DNA of 64,000 nucleotides from Microbacterium sp. MYb72 (GCF_002979415.1 NZ_PCOT01000014.1:1-64000); one strand, 5' to 3'. Positions 52,167-61,171 are shown, counted from the stretch's first letter. A program made the numbers and translations. The notes: generated by a model from the sequence alone, not told the origin.

Positions 52167-53030
52167 TCAGGATGCAGGAACGGCGGTCGTCGTCATCACG
52201 AGGAGCTGCGGATCGCTCAGGTCGAGCGTCACCGAGATCGAGGCGAACTCCGCCAGCGATGAGACGTGGGTGCCTCCGCAGAGGATCTCCGCCGTGCCTT
52301 CCGGGAGCTCGCACACCCAGGTGCGGCGGTCGACAATCGTCGGGCCGTCGGTCACGATGCGGCTCGGAGCGGATGCTGCCACCCACGCCGCCAGCTGCGC
52401 ATTGATGCTCGCTTCACGATCGGCGAGGGTCGCCGAGAACGTCTCCGTGTCGAAGCCTGCCCTGCGCAGGCTCTTGCCGAGCCGGTACTCGTCGACGGCG
52501 CCATCCTCGTGGATCCGGCTCGACTGATTCGCTCGCCCCTCGAAGTCGGGCGTCCCGAGGGCGTCCGCCCCTGGGTCCTTGCGCCACAGGTCCGCGACCG
52601 CGAGGTCCAGCGCCAGCGAAGCGAGGTGGCATGCCGTGTGTCCGCGGCTCAGCCCCGCGCGTCGACCGGCATCCGCCGCCAGCGTGACCTCAGCCCCCTC
52701 GACCAGCCAGTCCGGAGCTGCCCCGTCGAGCCGATGCGCGACGAGCCAGGTCCATCCTTCCGCGCCGCGCTTGACCGGGATGTCGCCGCCCACCGCGAAA
52801 GCGCCGTCATCGGATGCCGCCGCCATGACGGCCTCGGCCACACTCGCGGTGTCTCCGCCGTGAGAGATCGCGCCGGCGTCTCCCGGCTGGTCCGGCCAGG
52901 TGTGGTCGACCGGGTGGAACGGCGTCGCGTCCACCACGACCACAGCGCCGTCGGCTCCGCCGCGCTCGACGCGGGTGACGATGCCGTCGCCCGTGAGCGC
53001 ACCTGCGGCGAATGACACGACAGTGGACAT
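52167..53030 (-). CDS. AlaX-like aminoacyl-tRNA editing protein
   Basis: 287 residues. The C-terminal half has the AlaRS/ThrRS editing (SAD) metal site: GHTACHLASLALD (HxxxH) and EILCGGTHVSSL (CxxxH), the four zinc ligands. The N-terminal ~100 residues form the barrel found in AlaX-L (DATPFHPVDHTWPDQPGD). Such free proteins hydrolyse Ser-tRNA(Ala) or similar mischarged tRNA. CTAGGAGAACC before ATG 53030 is a strong ribosome binding site. It ends the ispG - SnoaL-like - AlaX run. Confidence 0.88.
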   Translation of the reverse strand: MSTVVSFAAGALTGDGIVTRVERGGADGAVVVVDATPFHPVDHTWPDQPGDAGAISHGGDTASVAEAVMAAASDDGAFAVGGDIPVKRGAEGWTWLVAHRLDGAAPDWLVEGAEVTLAADAGRRAGLSRGHTACHLASLALDLAVADLWRKDPGADALGTPDFEGRANQSSRIHEDGAVDEYRLGKSLRRAGFDTETFSATLADREASINAQLAAWVAASAPSRIVTDGPTIVDRRTWVCELPEGTAEILCGGTHVSSLAEFASISVTLDLSDPQLLVMTTTAVPAS

Positions 53031-53068
53031 GGTTCTCCTAGGGATTCAGCCGAGGGACGAGCGGACGC

Positions 53069-53395
53069 TCAGTGCCCGGGCGGGATGGTGAAGCTGGCGA
53101 GCCTGTCGCCGTCGACCACGAAGATGCCGTCCGACTCGCCGTTGAAGACGCGACTCGCCCAGCCGAAGCGGATGCGCGTGGTGTCGCCCTCGGTCTCGGA
53201 CGAGAGCACGGTCATGCGCGCCCCTGCGCCGATGGCGTCGCTGTCGGCCCACCCGCGGACGCCGTCGGGACCCGCCTTGACGGTGCCCCAGTCGCTCACG
53301 AAGCCTGCGGGGGTGAAGGCCGCGACGAAGGCGTCGGTGTCGGCCGCGTTGATCGCGTCGATCATCGCCTGGACGGGTGCGGGCAGCTGCGACAT
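53069..53395 (-). CDS. SnoaL/NTF2-fold protein
   Basis: 108 residues of the NTF2-like cone fold: VQAMIDAINAADTDAFVAAFTPAGFVSDWG, then GWADSD, then MTVLSSETEGDTTRIRFGW, ending DGIFVVDGDRLASFTIP. Function is unassigned; members range from cyclases to dehydratases and inert binders. AAGGAG precedes ATG 53395. It lies 23 bases past the ispG stop and 38 before the AlaX gene, so the three are probably one operon. Confidence 0.85.
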   Translation of the reverse strand: MSQLPAPVQAMIDAINAADTDAFVAAFTPAGFVSDWGTVKAGPDGVRGWADSDAIGAGARMTVLSSETEGDTTRIRFGWASRVFNGESDGIFVVDGDRLASFTIPPGH

Positions 53396-53418
53396 CTTCG
53401 TCTCCTTGCGGTTCTCGG

Positions 53419-54570
53419 TCAGACCGTGACGACCTGAGCGGCGCCGAGCGGCGCGTCGGGCCCCATCTCCGCGGCGATGCGGTTCGCCTCTTCGATGAGC
53501 GTGGCGACGATCTCGGCCTCCGGCACGGTCTTGATGACCTCTCCCTTGACGAAGATCTGGCCCTTGCCGTTGCCCGAGGCGACGCCGAGGTCTGCTTCAC
53601 GGGCTTCACCCGGACCGTTGACGACGCAGCCCATGACGGCGACCCGCAGCGGGACCGTCATGTCCTTGAGGCCCTCGGTGACGTTCTCGGCGAGCGTGTA
53701 GACGTCGACCTGCGCACGTCCGCACGACGGGCAGGAGACGATCTCGAGCTTGCGCTCGCGGAGGTTCAGCGACTGCAGGATCTGGTGGCCGACCTTCACC
53801 TCTTCGGCGGGCGGGGCCGACAGGGAGACGCGGATGGTGTCGCCGATGCCCTCGCCGAGCAGGATGCCGAACGCGGTGGCGCTCTTGATCGTGCCCTGGA
53901 ACGCGGGACCGGCCTCGGTCACGCCGAGGTGCAGGGGCCAGTCGCCCCGCTCGGCGAGCTGACGGTACGCCTTGACCATCACCACGGGGTCGTTGTGCTT
54001 GACGGAGATCTTGAAGTCGTGGAAGTCGTGCTCCTCGAAGAGCGACGCCTCCCAGACGGCGCTCTCCACGAGAGCCTCTGCGGTGGCCTTGCCGTACTTC
54101 GCGAGGATCCGCTTGTCGAGCGAGCCCGCGTTCACCCCGATGCGGAGAGACACGCCGGCGGCCTTGGCCGCCTCCGCGATCTTGCCGACGTTGCCGTCGA
54201 ACTCGCGGATGTTGCCCGGGTTCACCCGGACGGCGCCGCACCCCGCGTCGATCGCGGTGTAGATGTAGCGCGGCTGGAAGTGGATGTCGGCGATCACCGG
54301 GATCTGGCTCTTCATCGCGATGATCTTGAGCGCGTCGGCGTCGTCCTGGTGCGGCACGGCCACGCGGACGATCTCGCACCCGGATGCCGTGAGCTCGGCG
54401 ATCTGCTGGAGAGTGCCGTTGATGTCGGTGGTCTTCGTGGTCGTCATGGACTGCACGGTCACCGGAGCGTCACCACCCACGAGCACCTTGCCCACCTTGA
54501 TCTGGCGGGACTTGCGGCGGGGGGCGAGGACTTCGGGGAGCTTCGGCATCCCCAGGTTCACTGCTGGCAC
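53419..54570 (-). CDS. ispG: 4-hydroxy-3-methylbut-2-enyl diphosphate synthase (IspG/GcpE)
   Basis: 383 residues; iron-sulfur enzyme that converts MEcPP to HMBPP in the MEP isoprenoid pathway. [23 protein letters not shown] opens the TIM barrel. The cluster ligands are in [11 protein letters not shown] and [26 protein letters not shown] 54570 lies six bases after TAGGCT and matches where homologues start. It is first in the operon with the SnoaL-like and AlaX genes. Its usual partners dxr and rip are 2-8 kb away on the same strand. Confidence 0.95.
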   Translation of the reverse strand: MPAVNLGMPKLPEVLAPRRKSRQIKVGKVLVGGDAPVTVQSMTTTKTTDINGTLQQIAELTASGCEIVRVAVPHQDDADALKIIAMKSQIPVIADIHFQPRYIYTAIDAGCGAVRVNPGNIREFDGNVGKIAEAAKAAGVSLRIGVNAGSLDKRILAKYGKATAEALVESAVWEASLFEEHDFHDFKISVKHNDPVVMVKAYRQLAERGDWPLHLGVTEAGPAFQGTIKSATAFGILLGEGIGDTIRVSLSAPPAEEVKVGHQILQSLNLRERKLEIVSCPSCGRAQVDVYTLAENVTEGLKDMTVPLRVAVMGCVVNGPGEAREADLGVASGNGKGQIFVKGEVIKTVPEAEIVATLIEEANRIAAEMGPDAPLGAAQVVTV

Positions 54571-54576
54571 CCCTCA

Positions 54577-54582
54577 AGCCTA
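54577..54582 (-). promoter_or_regulatory. -10 box of a leaderless promoter, ispG
   Basis: TAGGCT on the minus strand, then TGAGGG and GTG 54570. Confidence 0.6.
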
Positions 54583-54666
54583 CGCCGCCCGCACGCACCG
54601 GGGCTGGATGACAGCCCCACGTCATCGGCCCGCCCTGGTCCGATCACCTGTGATAGTTTTCACCAC

Positions 54667-54702
54667 ATGCTCGCGAACCTCACCTGGTGGCCCGCCTCCT
54701 AG
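54667..54702 (+). CDS. trpL: trp leader peptide
   Basis: An 11-residue peptide, MLANLTWWPAS, with two Trp codons in a row (54685-54690) and a TAG stop. It sits in the transcript just before the trpE-G fusion and is the sensor of a classic attenuator: ribosomes stall on TGGTGG when charged tRNA(Trp) is scarce. The peptide itself need have no other role. Its length and Trp-Trp pair resemble the Streptomyces and Corynebacterium trp leaders. Confidence 0.88.
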   Translation: MLANLTWWPAS

Positions 54703-54754
54703 GCGGTGTGTTCGCGTTCCCACGAATCCAGACCGCCTTCAGGGGCGGTCTTTT
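54672..54754 (+). promoter_or_regulatory. trp attenuator: alternative hairpins 1:2, 2:3 and 3:4
   Basis: Segment 1 (CGCGAAC, 54672-54678) pairs with GTTCGCG (54710-54716). CCGCCT (54692-54697) also pairs with AGGCGG (54701-54706). These form the 1:2 fold around the Trp codons. AGGCGGT (54701-54707) can instead pair with ACCGCCT (54732-54738), the antiterminator. GACCGCC (54731-54737) with GGCGGTC (54744-54750) and TTTT (54751-54754) form the terminator. These mutually exclusive folds are what ribosome-controlled attenuation needs. Confidence 0.85.
54731..54754 (+). terminator. Intrinsic terminator of the trp attenuator
   Basis: A 7-bp stem GACCGCC / GGCGGTC with a 6-base loop and TTTT, then CGTTT. 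It is among the few hairpins here with a true U-run. Confidence 0.82.
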
Positions 54755-54793
54755 CGTTTGAGCCGCGCCCGATACCTCGCACAGGAGACATCG

Positions 54794-56677
54794 ATGACCC
54801 TCTCACGCCTCGCCGAGCTCAGCGCAGACCCGGCGGCATCCTTCGTGCTGATCGCGCGCGACGGAGCGGACACGGTCGAGCTGCTCACCGGCGACGTCGT
54901 CGACGTCGACCTGCTCGCCGACATCCCGCTGACCGTCGACCGCGCCGCACGGGAGGTCTTCGCGATGGTGCCCTACCGCCAGGTGCGGGAACGCGGCTTC
55001 GTCGCTCAGGATGACGGCGCTCCGCTGCGGTGCATCGTCGTCGACGAGCACCTACACCTGCCGACCCCCGAGGTGCTCTCCGCACTGCCGTCGGCCTCCG
55101 TCCCGCTCCGCGACGACGGCTTCGACATCGCCGACGAGGAGTACGCCGCGATCGTCGAGCGCGTGATCGCCGACGAGATCGGCCGCGGAGAAGGCGCGAA
55201 CTTCGTGATCCGCCGCGACTTCACCGCGAACATCGACGTCGACGACCGCACCGCCGCCCTCACCTGGTTCCGCGCCCTGCTCACGCACGAGCGCGGCGCC
55301 TACTGGACCTTCGCCGTCTTCACACCGGGCCACATCGCCGTCGGAGCGAGCCCCGAGGCGCACGTGGTCGCCCGCGACGGCATCGTCACGATGAACCCGA
55401 TCTCCGGCACCTTCCGCCACCCCGCGGGCGGAGCCACGAAGGAGACCCTGGTGGACTTCCTCTCCTCCACGAAGGAGACGGAGGAGCTCTTCATGGTCGT
55501 CGACGAGGAGCTGAAGATGATGAGCGCCGTCTGCTCCGACGGCGGCCGCATCACCGGGCCGCACCTCAAGGAGATGTCGCGCCTCACGCACACGGAGTAC
55601 ATGCTCCGCGGCCGCAGCCGCCTCGACCCGCGCGAGATCCTCCGCGAGACGATGTTCGCCCCCACGGTGACCGGCTCCCCCATGCAGAACGCCTGCGCGG
55701 TCATCCGCCGTCACGAGCGCAAGCCCCGCGGCTACTACTCCGGGGTCGCCGCCCTGTTCACGCCGAACGCCGAGGGCGGTCACGACCTCGACGCGCCCAT
55801 CCTCATCCGCACGGTGTACCTCGAGGACGGTGCGCTCAGCGTTCCGGTCGGCGCCACCCTCGTGCGCCACTCCGACCCGTACGGCGAGGTGAGCGAGACT
55901 CACGGCAAGGCCGCCGGTGTACTGGGGGCGATCGGCGCCATCGATCGCGACCGGGTCGCCGAGGCGCGCAGCGATGCCGACGCCCCGACCGAGCCGCGCC
56001 CTCTCGCCGAGGACCCGACCGTCGCCGAGCTGCTCTCCTCCCGCAATGCGCGACTGGCGGAGTTCTGGCTGAACCCGCAGGGCGAGGAGTTCACCGGTCC
56101 GTTCACGGGACGCACGGCCCTCGTGGTGGATGCCGAGGACCGCTTCACCACGATGCTCGCCCATCAGCTGCGCCACCTCGGCCTCGACGTCACGATCGCC
56201 CCGTGGAACGAGGTGCAGGATGCCGCAGTCGACGCGGCGGACCTCGTGGTGGCGGGCCCTGGACCCGGGGACCCGAGGGACCTGTCCAGCTCCCGCATCT
56301 CGCGGATGCGGGAGGTCGTGGCGCGCCGTCTCGACGCCGGGGCTCCGCTGCTCGCCGTGTGCCTGAGCCACCAGATCCTCGCCGATCGGCTCGGCATCGC
56401 TCTCACTCCCCTCGCGACACCGCACCAGGGGCTGCAGAAGTCGGTGCCCGTGTTCGGCGAGAACGCCTCGATCGGCTTCTACAACACCTTCACCGCGCGA
56501 GTGGATCCCGGCACGACGAGTGTGGATGGGGCCGAGGTGTCGGCGGATGCCGCGTCCGGCGACGTCTACTCGCTGCGCGGAGAGCACTTCTCCTCCGTGC
56601 AGGGGCACCTCGAATCGATCCTGTCGCGAGACGGCATCCGCACGCTCGATCGGCTCGTCACGCACGCCCTGGCCTGA
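54794..56677 (+). CDS. Anthranilate synthase TrpE-TrpG fusion (PhzE-like)
   Basis: 627 residues. The N-terminal ~400 form the chorismate-binding domain (ISGTFRHPAGGATKETLVDFL, then TEELFMVVDEELKMMSAVC and SRLTHTEYMLRGRSRL). The C-terminal ~200 form a class I glutamine amidotransferase with Cys in LLAVCLSHQILADRLG and VQGHLES. It turns chorismate and Gln into anthranilate (or into aminodeoxyisochorismate, in PhzE enzymes). The Trp attenuator just upstream argues for tryptophan supply. ATG 54794 has ACAGGAGACATCG upstream. No other trp or phz gene is in the window. Confidence 0.9.
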   Translation: MTLSRLAELSADPAASFVLIARDGADTVELLTGDVVDVDLLADIPLTVDRAAREVFAMVPYRQVRERGFVAQDDGAPLRCIVVDEHLHLPTPEVLSALPSASVPLRDDGFDIADEEYAAIVERVIADEIGRGEGANFVIRRDFTANIDVDDRTAALTWFRALLTHERGAYWTFAVFTPGHIAVGASPEAHVVARDGIVTMNPISGTFRHPAGGATKETLVDFLSSTKETEELFMVVDEELKMMSAVCSDGGRITGPHLKEMSRLTHTEYMLRGRSRLDPREILRETMFAPTVTGSPMQNACAVIRRHERKPRGYYSGVAALFTPNAEGGHDLDAPILIRTVYLEDGALSVPVGATLVRHSDPYGEVSETHGKAAGVLGAIGAIDRDRVAEARSDADAPTEPRPLAEDPTVAELLSSRNARLAEFWLNPQGEEFTGPFTGRTALVVDAEDRFTTMLAHQLRHLGLDVTIAPWNEVQDAAVDAADLVVAGPGPGDPRDLSSSRISRMREVVARRLDAGAPLLAVCLSHQILADRLGIALTPLATPHQGLQKSVPVFGENASIGFYNTFTARVDPGTTSVDGAEVSADAASGDVYSLRGEHFSSVQGHLESILSRDGIRTLDRLVTHALA

Positions 56678-56720
56678 CGAGTCCCGCGACCGAGCAGCGG
56701 CACCGGGGATCGTCGACGGC

Positions 56721-58037
56721 TCAGCCTCCGAGCAGGTTCACCGGGTTGAACAGGTCGGCCACCAGGAGAAGCGCGCCCATCGCGATGAGCAGTGTCGCCA
56801 CGACCACGGTGAGCGGCACGAGCTTCGTCGCGTCGACCGGCGCGGGCGGGGGCCGGCGGAAGAGCTTCGCCCAGGCCCGCTTGATACCGTCCCACAGCGC
56901 GACGACGATGTGACCGCCGTCGAGCGGAAGCAGCGGGATCAGGTTGAACACGAACAGCGCGACGTTCAACGATCCGAGCAGCCCGAGCAGCACCGAGAAC
57001 CGGTTCAGGATCGGCGCATCCGTCGCCGCGACCTCTCCGGCCAGACGCCCGACGCCGACGACGCTCAACGGGCCGTTCGGGTCGCGCTCGCCCCCGGTGA
57101 CCAGCGAGGCGCCGATGTCCCACAGCTTCACCGGCAGCGTCACGATCAGCGACGCCACGCGTACGACGCTGTCGGCCGCCATCTCCGGCCCCGCCGTCAG
57201 CGGCTGCTGCACGAAGCCCATCTGGGCTCCCATGCCGACATAGCCGACGGTCTTGACGACCTGCTCGCCCTTCGCATCGAGCACGGGCCGACCGCTCGCG
57301 TCGGTGAGCTTGCGCTCGGCGGCGACCGGCGTGATCTCCAGCGTCTTCTCGGCGCCGTCCCGCAGCACCACCAGATCCAGCGTCTTTCCGGGAGACGCCT
57401 GCACGATCGATGTCGCCTCCGCGAAGTCGGAGACGGGCTGTCCGTCGAGCGACACCAGCACATCCCCCGGCTTGATGCCCGCCTCCGCAGCGGGCGCCTC
57501 CGGGTCATCCGCCCCGCACTCAGTCGCCGTGGAACCGGCGGGGAGCACGCACTGGCTCACCGAGGCGATCGTGGTCGTGCCCTGCTGCACGCCGATCCCC
57601 GAGACGAGGACGGTGAAGATGACGACGGCGAGGATCAGATTCATCAGCGGGCCGCCGAGCATCACGATGACGCGCTTCCATACCGGGAGCCGGAAGAAGA
57701 CGCGCTCCTCCGCCCCCTCCGCGATCGTCTCGTCGTTCGCCGACCTGGCGTCCTGGATGAGAGTGCGGAAGACGCCCTTGGCCGGACCCGAGCCCTTCGA
57801 GTCGGGGTACATGCCCGACATCGAGATGAAGCCGCCCAGCGGCAGCAGCTTGAATCCGTACTCGGTCTCGCCGATCCGCTTCGACCAGATCCGCGGACCG
57901 AAACCGATCATGTACTGGCCGACGCGCACGCCGAAGAGCTTCGCGGGGAGGAGGTGGCCGATCTCGTGCAGTCCGATCGAGAGGCCGAGGCCGATCAGCA
58001 TGAACAGGATGCCGCCCACATAGAGCAGTGTTTCCAC
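56721..58037 (-). CDS. Site-2-type intramembrane metalloprotease (RseP/Rip1-like)
   Basis: 438-residue M50 protease that cleaves membrane anti-sigma factors and similar proteins. IGLHEIGHLLPAKLFGV in the first helix carries HExxH. The PDZ domain (about 180-260) has AGIKPGDVLVSLDGQPVSDFAEA. NLIPLLPLDGGHIVVAL supplies the third ligand motif (NPxPLDGG-like). About four helices. GTG 58037 lies six bases after TAGCGT. In relatives it lies between dxr and ispG; here both neighbours are displaced. Confidence 0.93.
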   Translation of the reverse strand: METLLYVGGILFMLIGLGLSIGLHEIGHLLPAKLFGVRVGQYMIGFGPRIWSKRIGETEYGFKLLPLGGFISMSGMYPDSKGSGPAKGVFRTLIQDARSANDETIAEGAEERVFFRLPVWKRVIVMLGGPLMNLILAVVIFTVLVSGIGVQQGTTTIASVSQCVLPAGSTATECGADDPEAPAAEAGIKPGDVLVSLDGQPVSDFAEATSIVQASPGKTLDLVVLRDGAEKTLEITPVAAERKLTDASGRPVLDAKGEQVVKTVGYVGMGAQMGFVQQPLTAGPEMAADSVVRVASLIVTLPVKLWDIGASLVTGGERDPNGPLSVVGVGRLAGEVAATDAPILNRFSVLLGLLGSLNVALFVFNLIPLLPLDGGHIVVALWDGIKRAWAKLFRRPPPAPVDATKLVPLTVVVATLLIAMGALLLVADLFNPVNLLGG

Positions 58038-58043
58038 GTGCCT

Positions 58044-58049
58044 ACGCTA
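58044..58049 (-). promoter_or_regulatory. -10 box of a leaderless promoter, rip-type gene
   Basis: TAGCGT on the minus strand, then AGGCAC and GTG 58037. Confidence 0.6.
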
Positions 58050-58090
58050 CTGGTCGCAGCCTAGGAATCAGCCCGGCGCCGCCCCGAGGA

Positions 58091-58096
58091 TAGGCT
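58091..58096 (+). promoter_or_regulatory. -10 box of a leaderless promoter, 58103 gene
   Basis: TAGGCT, then GAGGAT and GTG 58103. Confidence 0.6.
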
Positions 58097-58102
58097 GAGG
58101 AT

Positions 58103-58675
58103 GTGACCTCCCGCCAGCTGCGACTTCTGCGCGCGGCATCGGCGTCCTCGATCGCCACGCTCCTGGCGGCGGTCTCGCACACTCTCGCCGGCGGTTCCGC
58201 CCCGCATCCGCTGCTGGTGCTCGCCGTCTCCGCGTTCCTGGTGCCGCCGGCGGCGCTGATGATCGGCGCGGCGCCGTCGAGGCTGCGTGTCGCCGTCACC
58301 GTGCTCGTGAGCCAGGCCGCGTTCCATCTGCTCTTCCAGGTCCTCGGCGCTCCTGTCGGCGGTGGCGTCATCGGCGCCGCCGGACACACGCACCATCTCC
58401 TGCCGCTCGGACCCGTCGCCGTCGCCGCGCTCCCCGACGCCACGATGCTCCTCGGCCATGCCGCAGCGGCCGTCGTCACGGTGCTCCTGCTCTGGCGCGG
58501 CGAGTCGACGGTCCGCGCGATCGCCGGCTGGGTCCGCGCCGTGCTCCGCCGCGCCGCCGCTGCCGCCCCGGTGCTCCACGAGCGCCCCGCTCCGCTCCGC
58601 CCCGAGGTCCGCCCGCTGGCCGACGCCGTGCCCATCGCCGCGGTCTGCCGGCGCGGGCCGCCTGTCTCCGCCTGA
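58103..58675 (+). CDS. Membrane protein with a His-rich loop, upstream of ycnI
   Basis: 190 residues with about four helices (at about 10-28, 37-56, 65-84 and 105-131). A loop near residue 94 reads GHTHHLLPLG and FHLLFQVLG lies before it, so His residues cluster at one face and could bind metal. The C-terminal ~55 residues are soluble, Pro/Ala/Arg-rich. I do not recognise a family. It is 95 bases ahead of a YcnI copper protein and probably works with it. GTG is the start, six bases after TAGGCT. Confidence 0.7.
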   Translation: MTSRQLRLLRAASASSIATLLAAVSHTLAGGSAPHPLLVLAVSAFLVPPAALMIGAAPSRLRVAVTVLVSQAAFHLLFQVLGAPVGGGVIGAAGHTHHLLPLGPVAVAALPDATMLLGHAAAAVVTVLLLWRGESTVRAIAGWVRAVLRRAAAAAPVLHERPAPLRPEVRPLADAVPIAAVCRRGPPVSA

Positions 58676-58770
58676 TCTCCGATCCGCCTCGACGAGGCGA
58701 CCACCCCGCGGGATGCCCGCGCTCACCGGCGCGCCCGCAGATCATGCAGTCCACAGACAGGAGTTCCCTC

Positions 58771-59433
58771 ATGCGTTCCACCACCACCATCACCGCCGGC
58801 ATCATCGGCGGCGCCATCCTCGCCGTCGTCCTCCCGCTCGCCGCGAGCGCTCACGTCAGCGTCTCCCCCGACGAACTCGTCGCGGGAGACCACGGCGTCC
58901 TCACCTTCTCCTTCTCCCACGGATGCGAGACGTCTCCGACGACCGCGCTGAAGGTCACCATCCCGAAGGGCCTCGCCTCCGTGTCGCCGACCGCGGACGG
59001 CGACTGGACGATCGACGTCGAACGCGGAGGCGACGGACTCGTCAGCGCCGTGACCTACACCGCGCTGACGCCCGTGCCGATCGACCTCCGGGGCGCGGTG
59101 AGCATGGGCGTCGGCCTCGACGAGGACACGCCCGACACTCTCGCGTTCCCCGTCGTGCAGACGTGCGTCGAGGGCAGCACGGAGTGGACCCAGCTCGCGA
59201 AGGACGGGGAGGACCCGCACAGTCTCGACACCCCGGCGCCGGTCGTGACCGTCGCCCCCGCCTCGGCCGAGGGCGGACACGACATGCCAGACGGGCACGC
59301 GGAGACGTCCGCGACGTCGGATGCCGGGGCGACGGCATCCGATCCCCTCGCGGTGGCTCTGGGAGCAGGAGGTCTGTTCGCCGGCCTCGCGGCCCTCGTC
59401 GTCGCGGTGCTCGCGTACCGCCGCAGGGCCTGA
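58771..59433 (+). CDS. YcnI/DUF1775 copper-binding protein
   Basis: 220 residues. A signal peptide (MRSTTTITAGIIGGAILAVVLPLAASA) should be cut before His to give N-terminal HVSVSPDEL, the first ligand of the YcnI copper site. The DUF1775 domain covers about 28-160. A His-containing linker (GGHDMPDGHAE) precedes one C-terminal membrane anchor with YRRRA tail. Bacillus YcnI binds Cu(II) with that N-terminal His. ATG 58771 is chosen because AGGAG lies seven bases upstream; 58744 is a longer in-frame alternative. Confidence 0.87.
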   Translation: MRSTTTITAGIIGGAILAVVLPLAASAHVSVSPDELVAGDHGVLTFSFSHGCETSPTTALKVTIPKGLASVSPTADGDWTIDVERGGDGLVSAVTYTALTPVPIDLRGAVSMGVGLDEDTPDTLAFPVVQTCVEGSTEWTQLAKDGEDPHSLDTPAPVVTVAPASAEGGHDMPDGHAETSATSDAGATASDPLAVALGAGGLFAGLAALVVAVLAYRRRA

Positions 59434-59548
59434 GCCCAGTACCCCGCCTTCGTCGCGCCGTCCGCCCGCATCGGGAGGCCTGTGCGACGAAGGCGGGGGC
59501 CGTGCCGCATCCGGCAACGGGATCGAGCCATGAGATCATGGTGGGGAC

Positions 59549-61171
59549 ATGTCGATTGAACAACAACCGAGCCTGCCTCCCGTGCTCCGCCCCGCGAACC
59601 CGCCCCGGCGCGAGCTGTCCGAACTCGCCACCCGATTCGCCCGCGAGGTCCGCGGCGATCTCACCGGAGTCGCCCTGACGGGGATCACCCTCGCCACGGC
59701 CGACCTCCGCGCCGGCGAGGCGTTCGTCGCGATCCAGGGTGTGAACCGCCATGGCGCCGAGTTCGCCGCCACCGCCGCCGAGAAGGGCGCCGTCGCGATC
59801 ATCACGGATGCCGCGGGCGCCGTGATCGCCGAGCCCGTCGGACTCCCGACCGTCATCGTCGATGACCCGCGAGCGGTCCTCGGCGCTCTCAGCGCCTGGG
59901 TCTACGGCACCGGCGCGGACGACGAGCTGCCGCTGCTCTTCGCGACGACGGGCACGAACGGGAAGACCAGCGTCTCGCACCTGCTCGAGGGCATCCTCGA
60001 TCAGCTCGGCGTCGTCACCGGGCTCTCCTCCACCGCCGAGCGTCACATCGCCGGCGAGGTCATCGTCTCCCGTCTGACCACCCCCGAGGCATCGGAGATG
60101 CACGCGCTGCTCGCCCTCATGCGCGAGCGGGCCGTCGAGGCCGTGGCCGTCGAGGTCAGCGCGCAGGCCCTCTCCCGTCATCGTGTCGACGGCATCCTCT
60201 TCGACGTGGCCGGCTTCACCAATCTCAGCCACGACCACCTCGACGACTACGCCGACATGGAGGAGTACTTCGAGGCGAAACTGCCTCTGTTCCGTCCTGA
60301 CCGGGCGCGCCGCGGGGTCGTCTGCCTGGATTCCCCCTCGGGTGCGACCGTCGTCGCACGCGCGGAGATCCCCGTGGTCACCGTCGGCACCCCCTCCATC
60401 GCCGCTGATCCCGAGGCCGCTGCGCGCGCCGACTGGGTCGTGTCGATCGACGACGAGCGCGCCGCGGGCACCACGTTCACGATGACCGGCCCGGCCGGCG
60501 TCCTCACCACGACCGTGCCCGTCATCGGACCGCACATGGCGGCGAACGCCGCTCTCGCCATCGTGATGCTGCTCGAGGGCGGCTACGACTGGGCCCGCAT
60601 CGTCACGGCTCTGGAGCGCGACGGCGGCATCGAGGCCTATCTCCCCGGGCGCACGCAGCTCGTCTCGGGCGAGGCGGGCCCCGCCGTCTTCGTCGATTTC
60701 GGCCATTCGCCCGACGCGTTCGAGAAGACCCTCGCTGCCGTGCGCCGGGTCACGCCGGGCCGCGTCCTCATGCTGTTCGGCGCCGACGGAGACCGCGACG
60801 CGAGCAAGCGCTTCGACATGGCGCGCACCGCCGTCGAGGGCAGCGACATCCTCGTCATCACCGATCACCATCCGCGCTTCGAAGACCCGGACTCGATCAG
60901 GGCCACACTCGTGGAGGGCGCGCGCACCGCACGTCCGGATGCCGAGATCCACGAGTATTCACCGCCCGAGAAGGCGATCGTCGCCGCCGTCGGCCTGGTC
61001 GGCGAAGGAGACGCGATCCTGTGGGCCGGTCCGGGTCACCAGGACTACCGCGACATCCGCGGGATGCGCACTCCGTACTCGGCCCGCGAGCTCGCCCGTC
61101 GCGCTCTCAAGGCTGCGGGCTGGCCTGTGCCCGACTCGCACTGGCCCGTGCCGTACCCCGACGAGGACTGA
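59549..61171 (+). CDS. MurE-like Mur ligase
   Basis: 540 residues; an ATP-dependent ligase of the UDP-MurNAc-tripeptide synthetase type. Walker A is TTGTNGKTS (133-141). TTPEASEMHALL and EVSAQALSRHRVDG follow, and NLSHDHLDDYADMEEYFEAKLPLF has the Lys that is carbamylated. At the amino-acid specificity loop, DAP enzymes have DNPR; here it reads DHHPR. It lies far from the division/cell-wall gene cluster, so it may be a paralogue with its own amino acid. The ATG follows CATGGT by six bases, weaker evidence for a leaderless start. Confidence 0.87.
   Translation: MSIEQQPSLPPVLRPANPPRRELSELATRFAREVRGDLTGVALTGITLATADLRAGEAFVAIQGVNRHGAEFAATAAEKGAVAIITDAAGAVIAEPVGLPTVIVDDPRAVLGALSAWVYGTGADDELPLLFATTGTNGKTSVSHLLEGILDQLGVVTGLSSTAERHIAGEVIVSRLTTPEASEMHALLALMRERAVEAVAVEVSAQALSRHRVDGILFDVAGFTNLSHDHLDDYADMEEYFEAKLPLFRPDRARRGVVCLDSPSGATVVARAEIPVVTVGTPSIAADPEAAARADWVVSIDDERAAGTTFTMTGPAGVLTTTVPVIGPHMAANAALAIVMLLEGGYDWARIVTALERDGGIEAYLPGRTQLVSGEAGPAVFVDFGHSPDAFEKTLAAVRRVTPGRVLMLFGADGDRDASKRFDMARTAVEGSDILVITDHHPRFEDPDSIRATLVEGARTARPDAEIHEYSPPEKAIVAAVGLVGEGDAILWAGPGHQDYRDIRGMRTPYSARELARRALKAAGWPVPDSHWPVPYPDED

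Noticed and set aside
54794..56677. A phenazine biosynthesis gene (phzE)
   Set aside because: The family fits PhzE, but no other phz gene is present and the Trp attenuator points to tryptophan supply.
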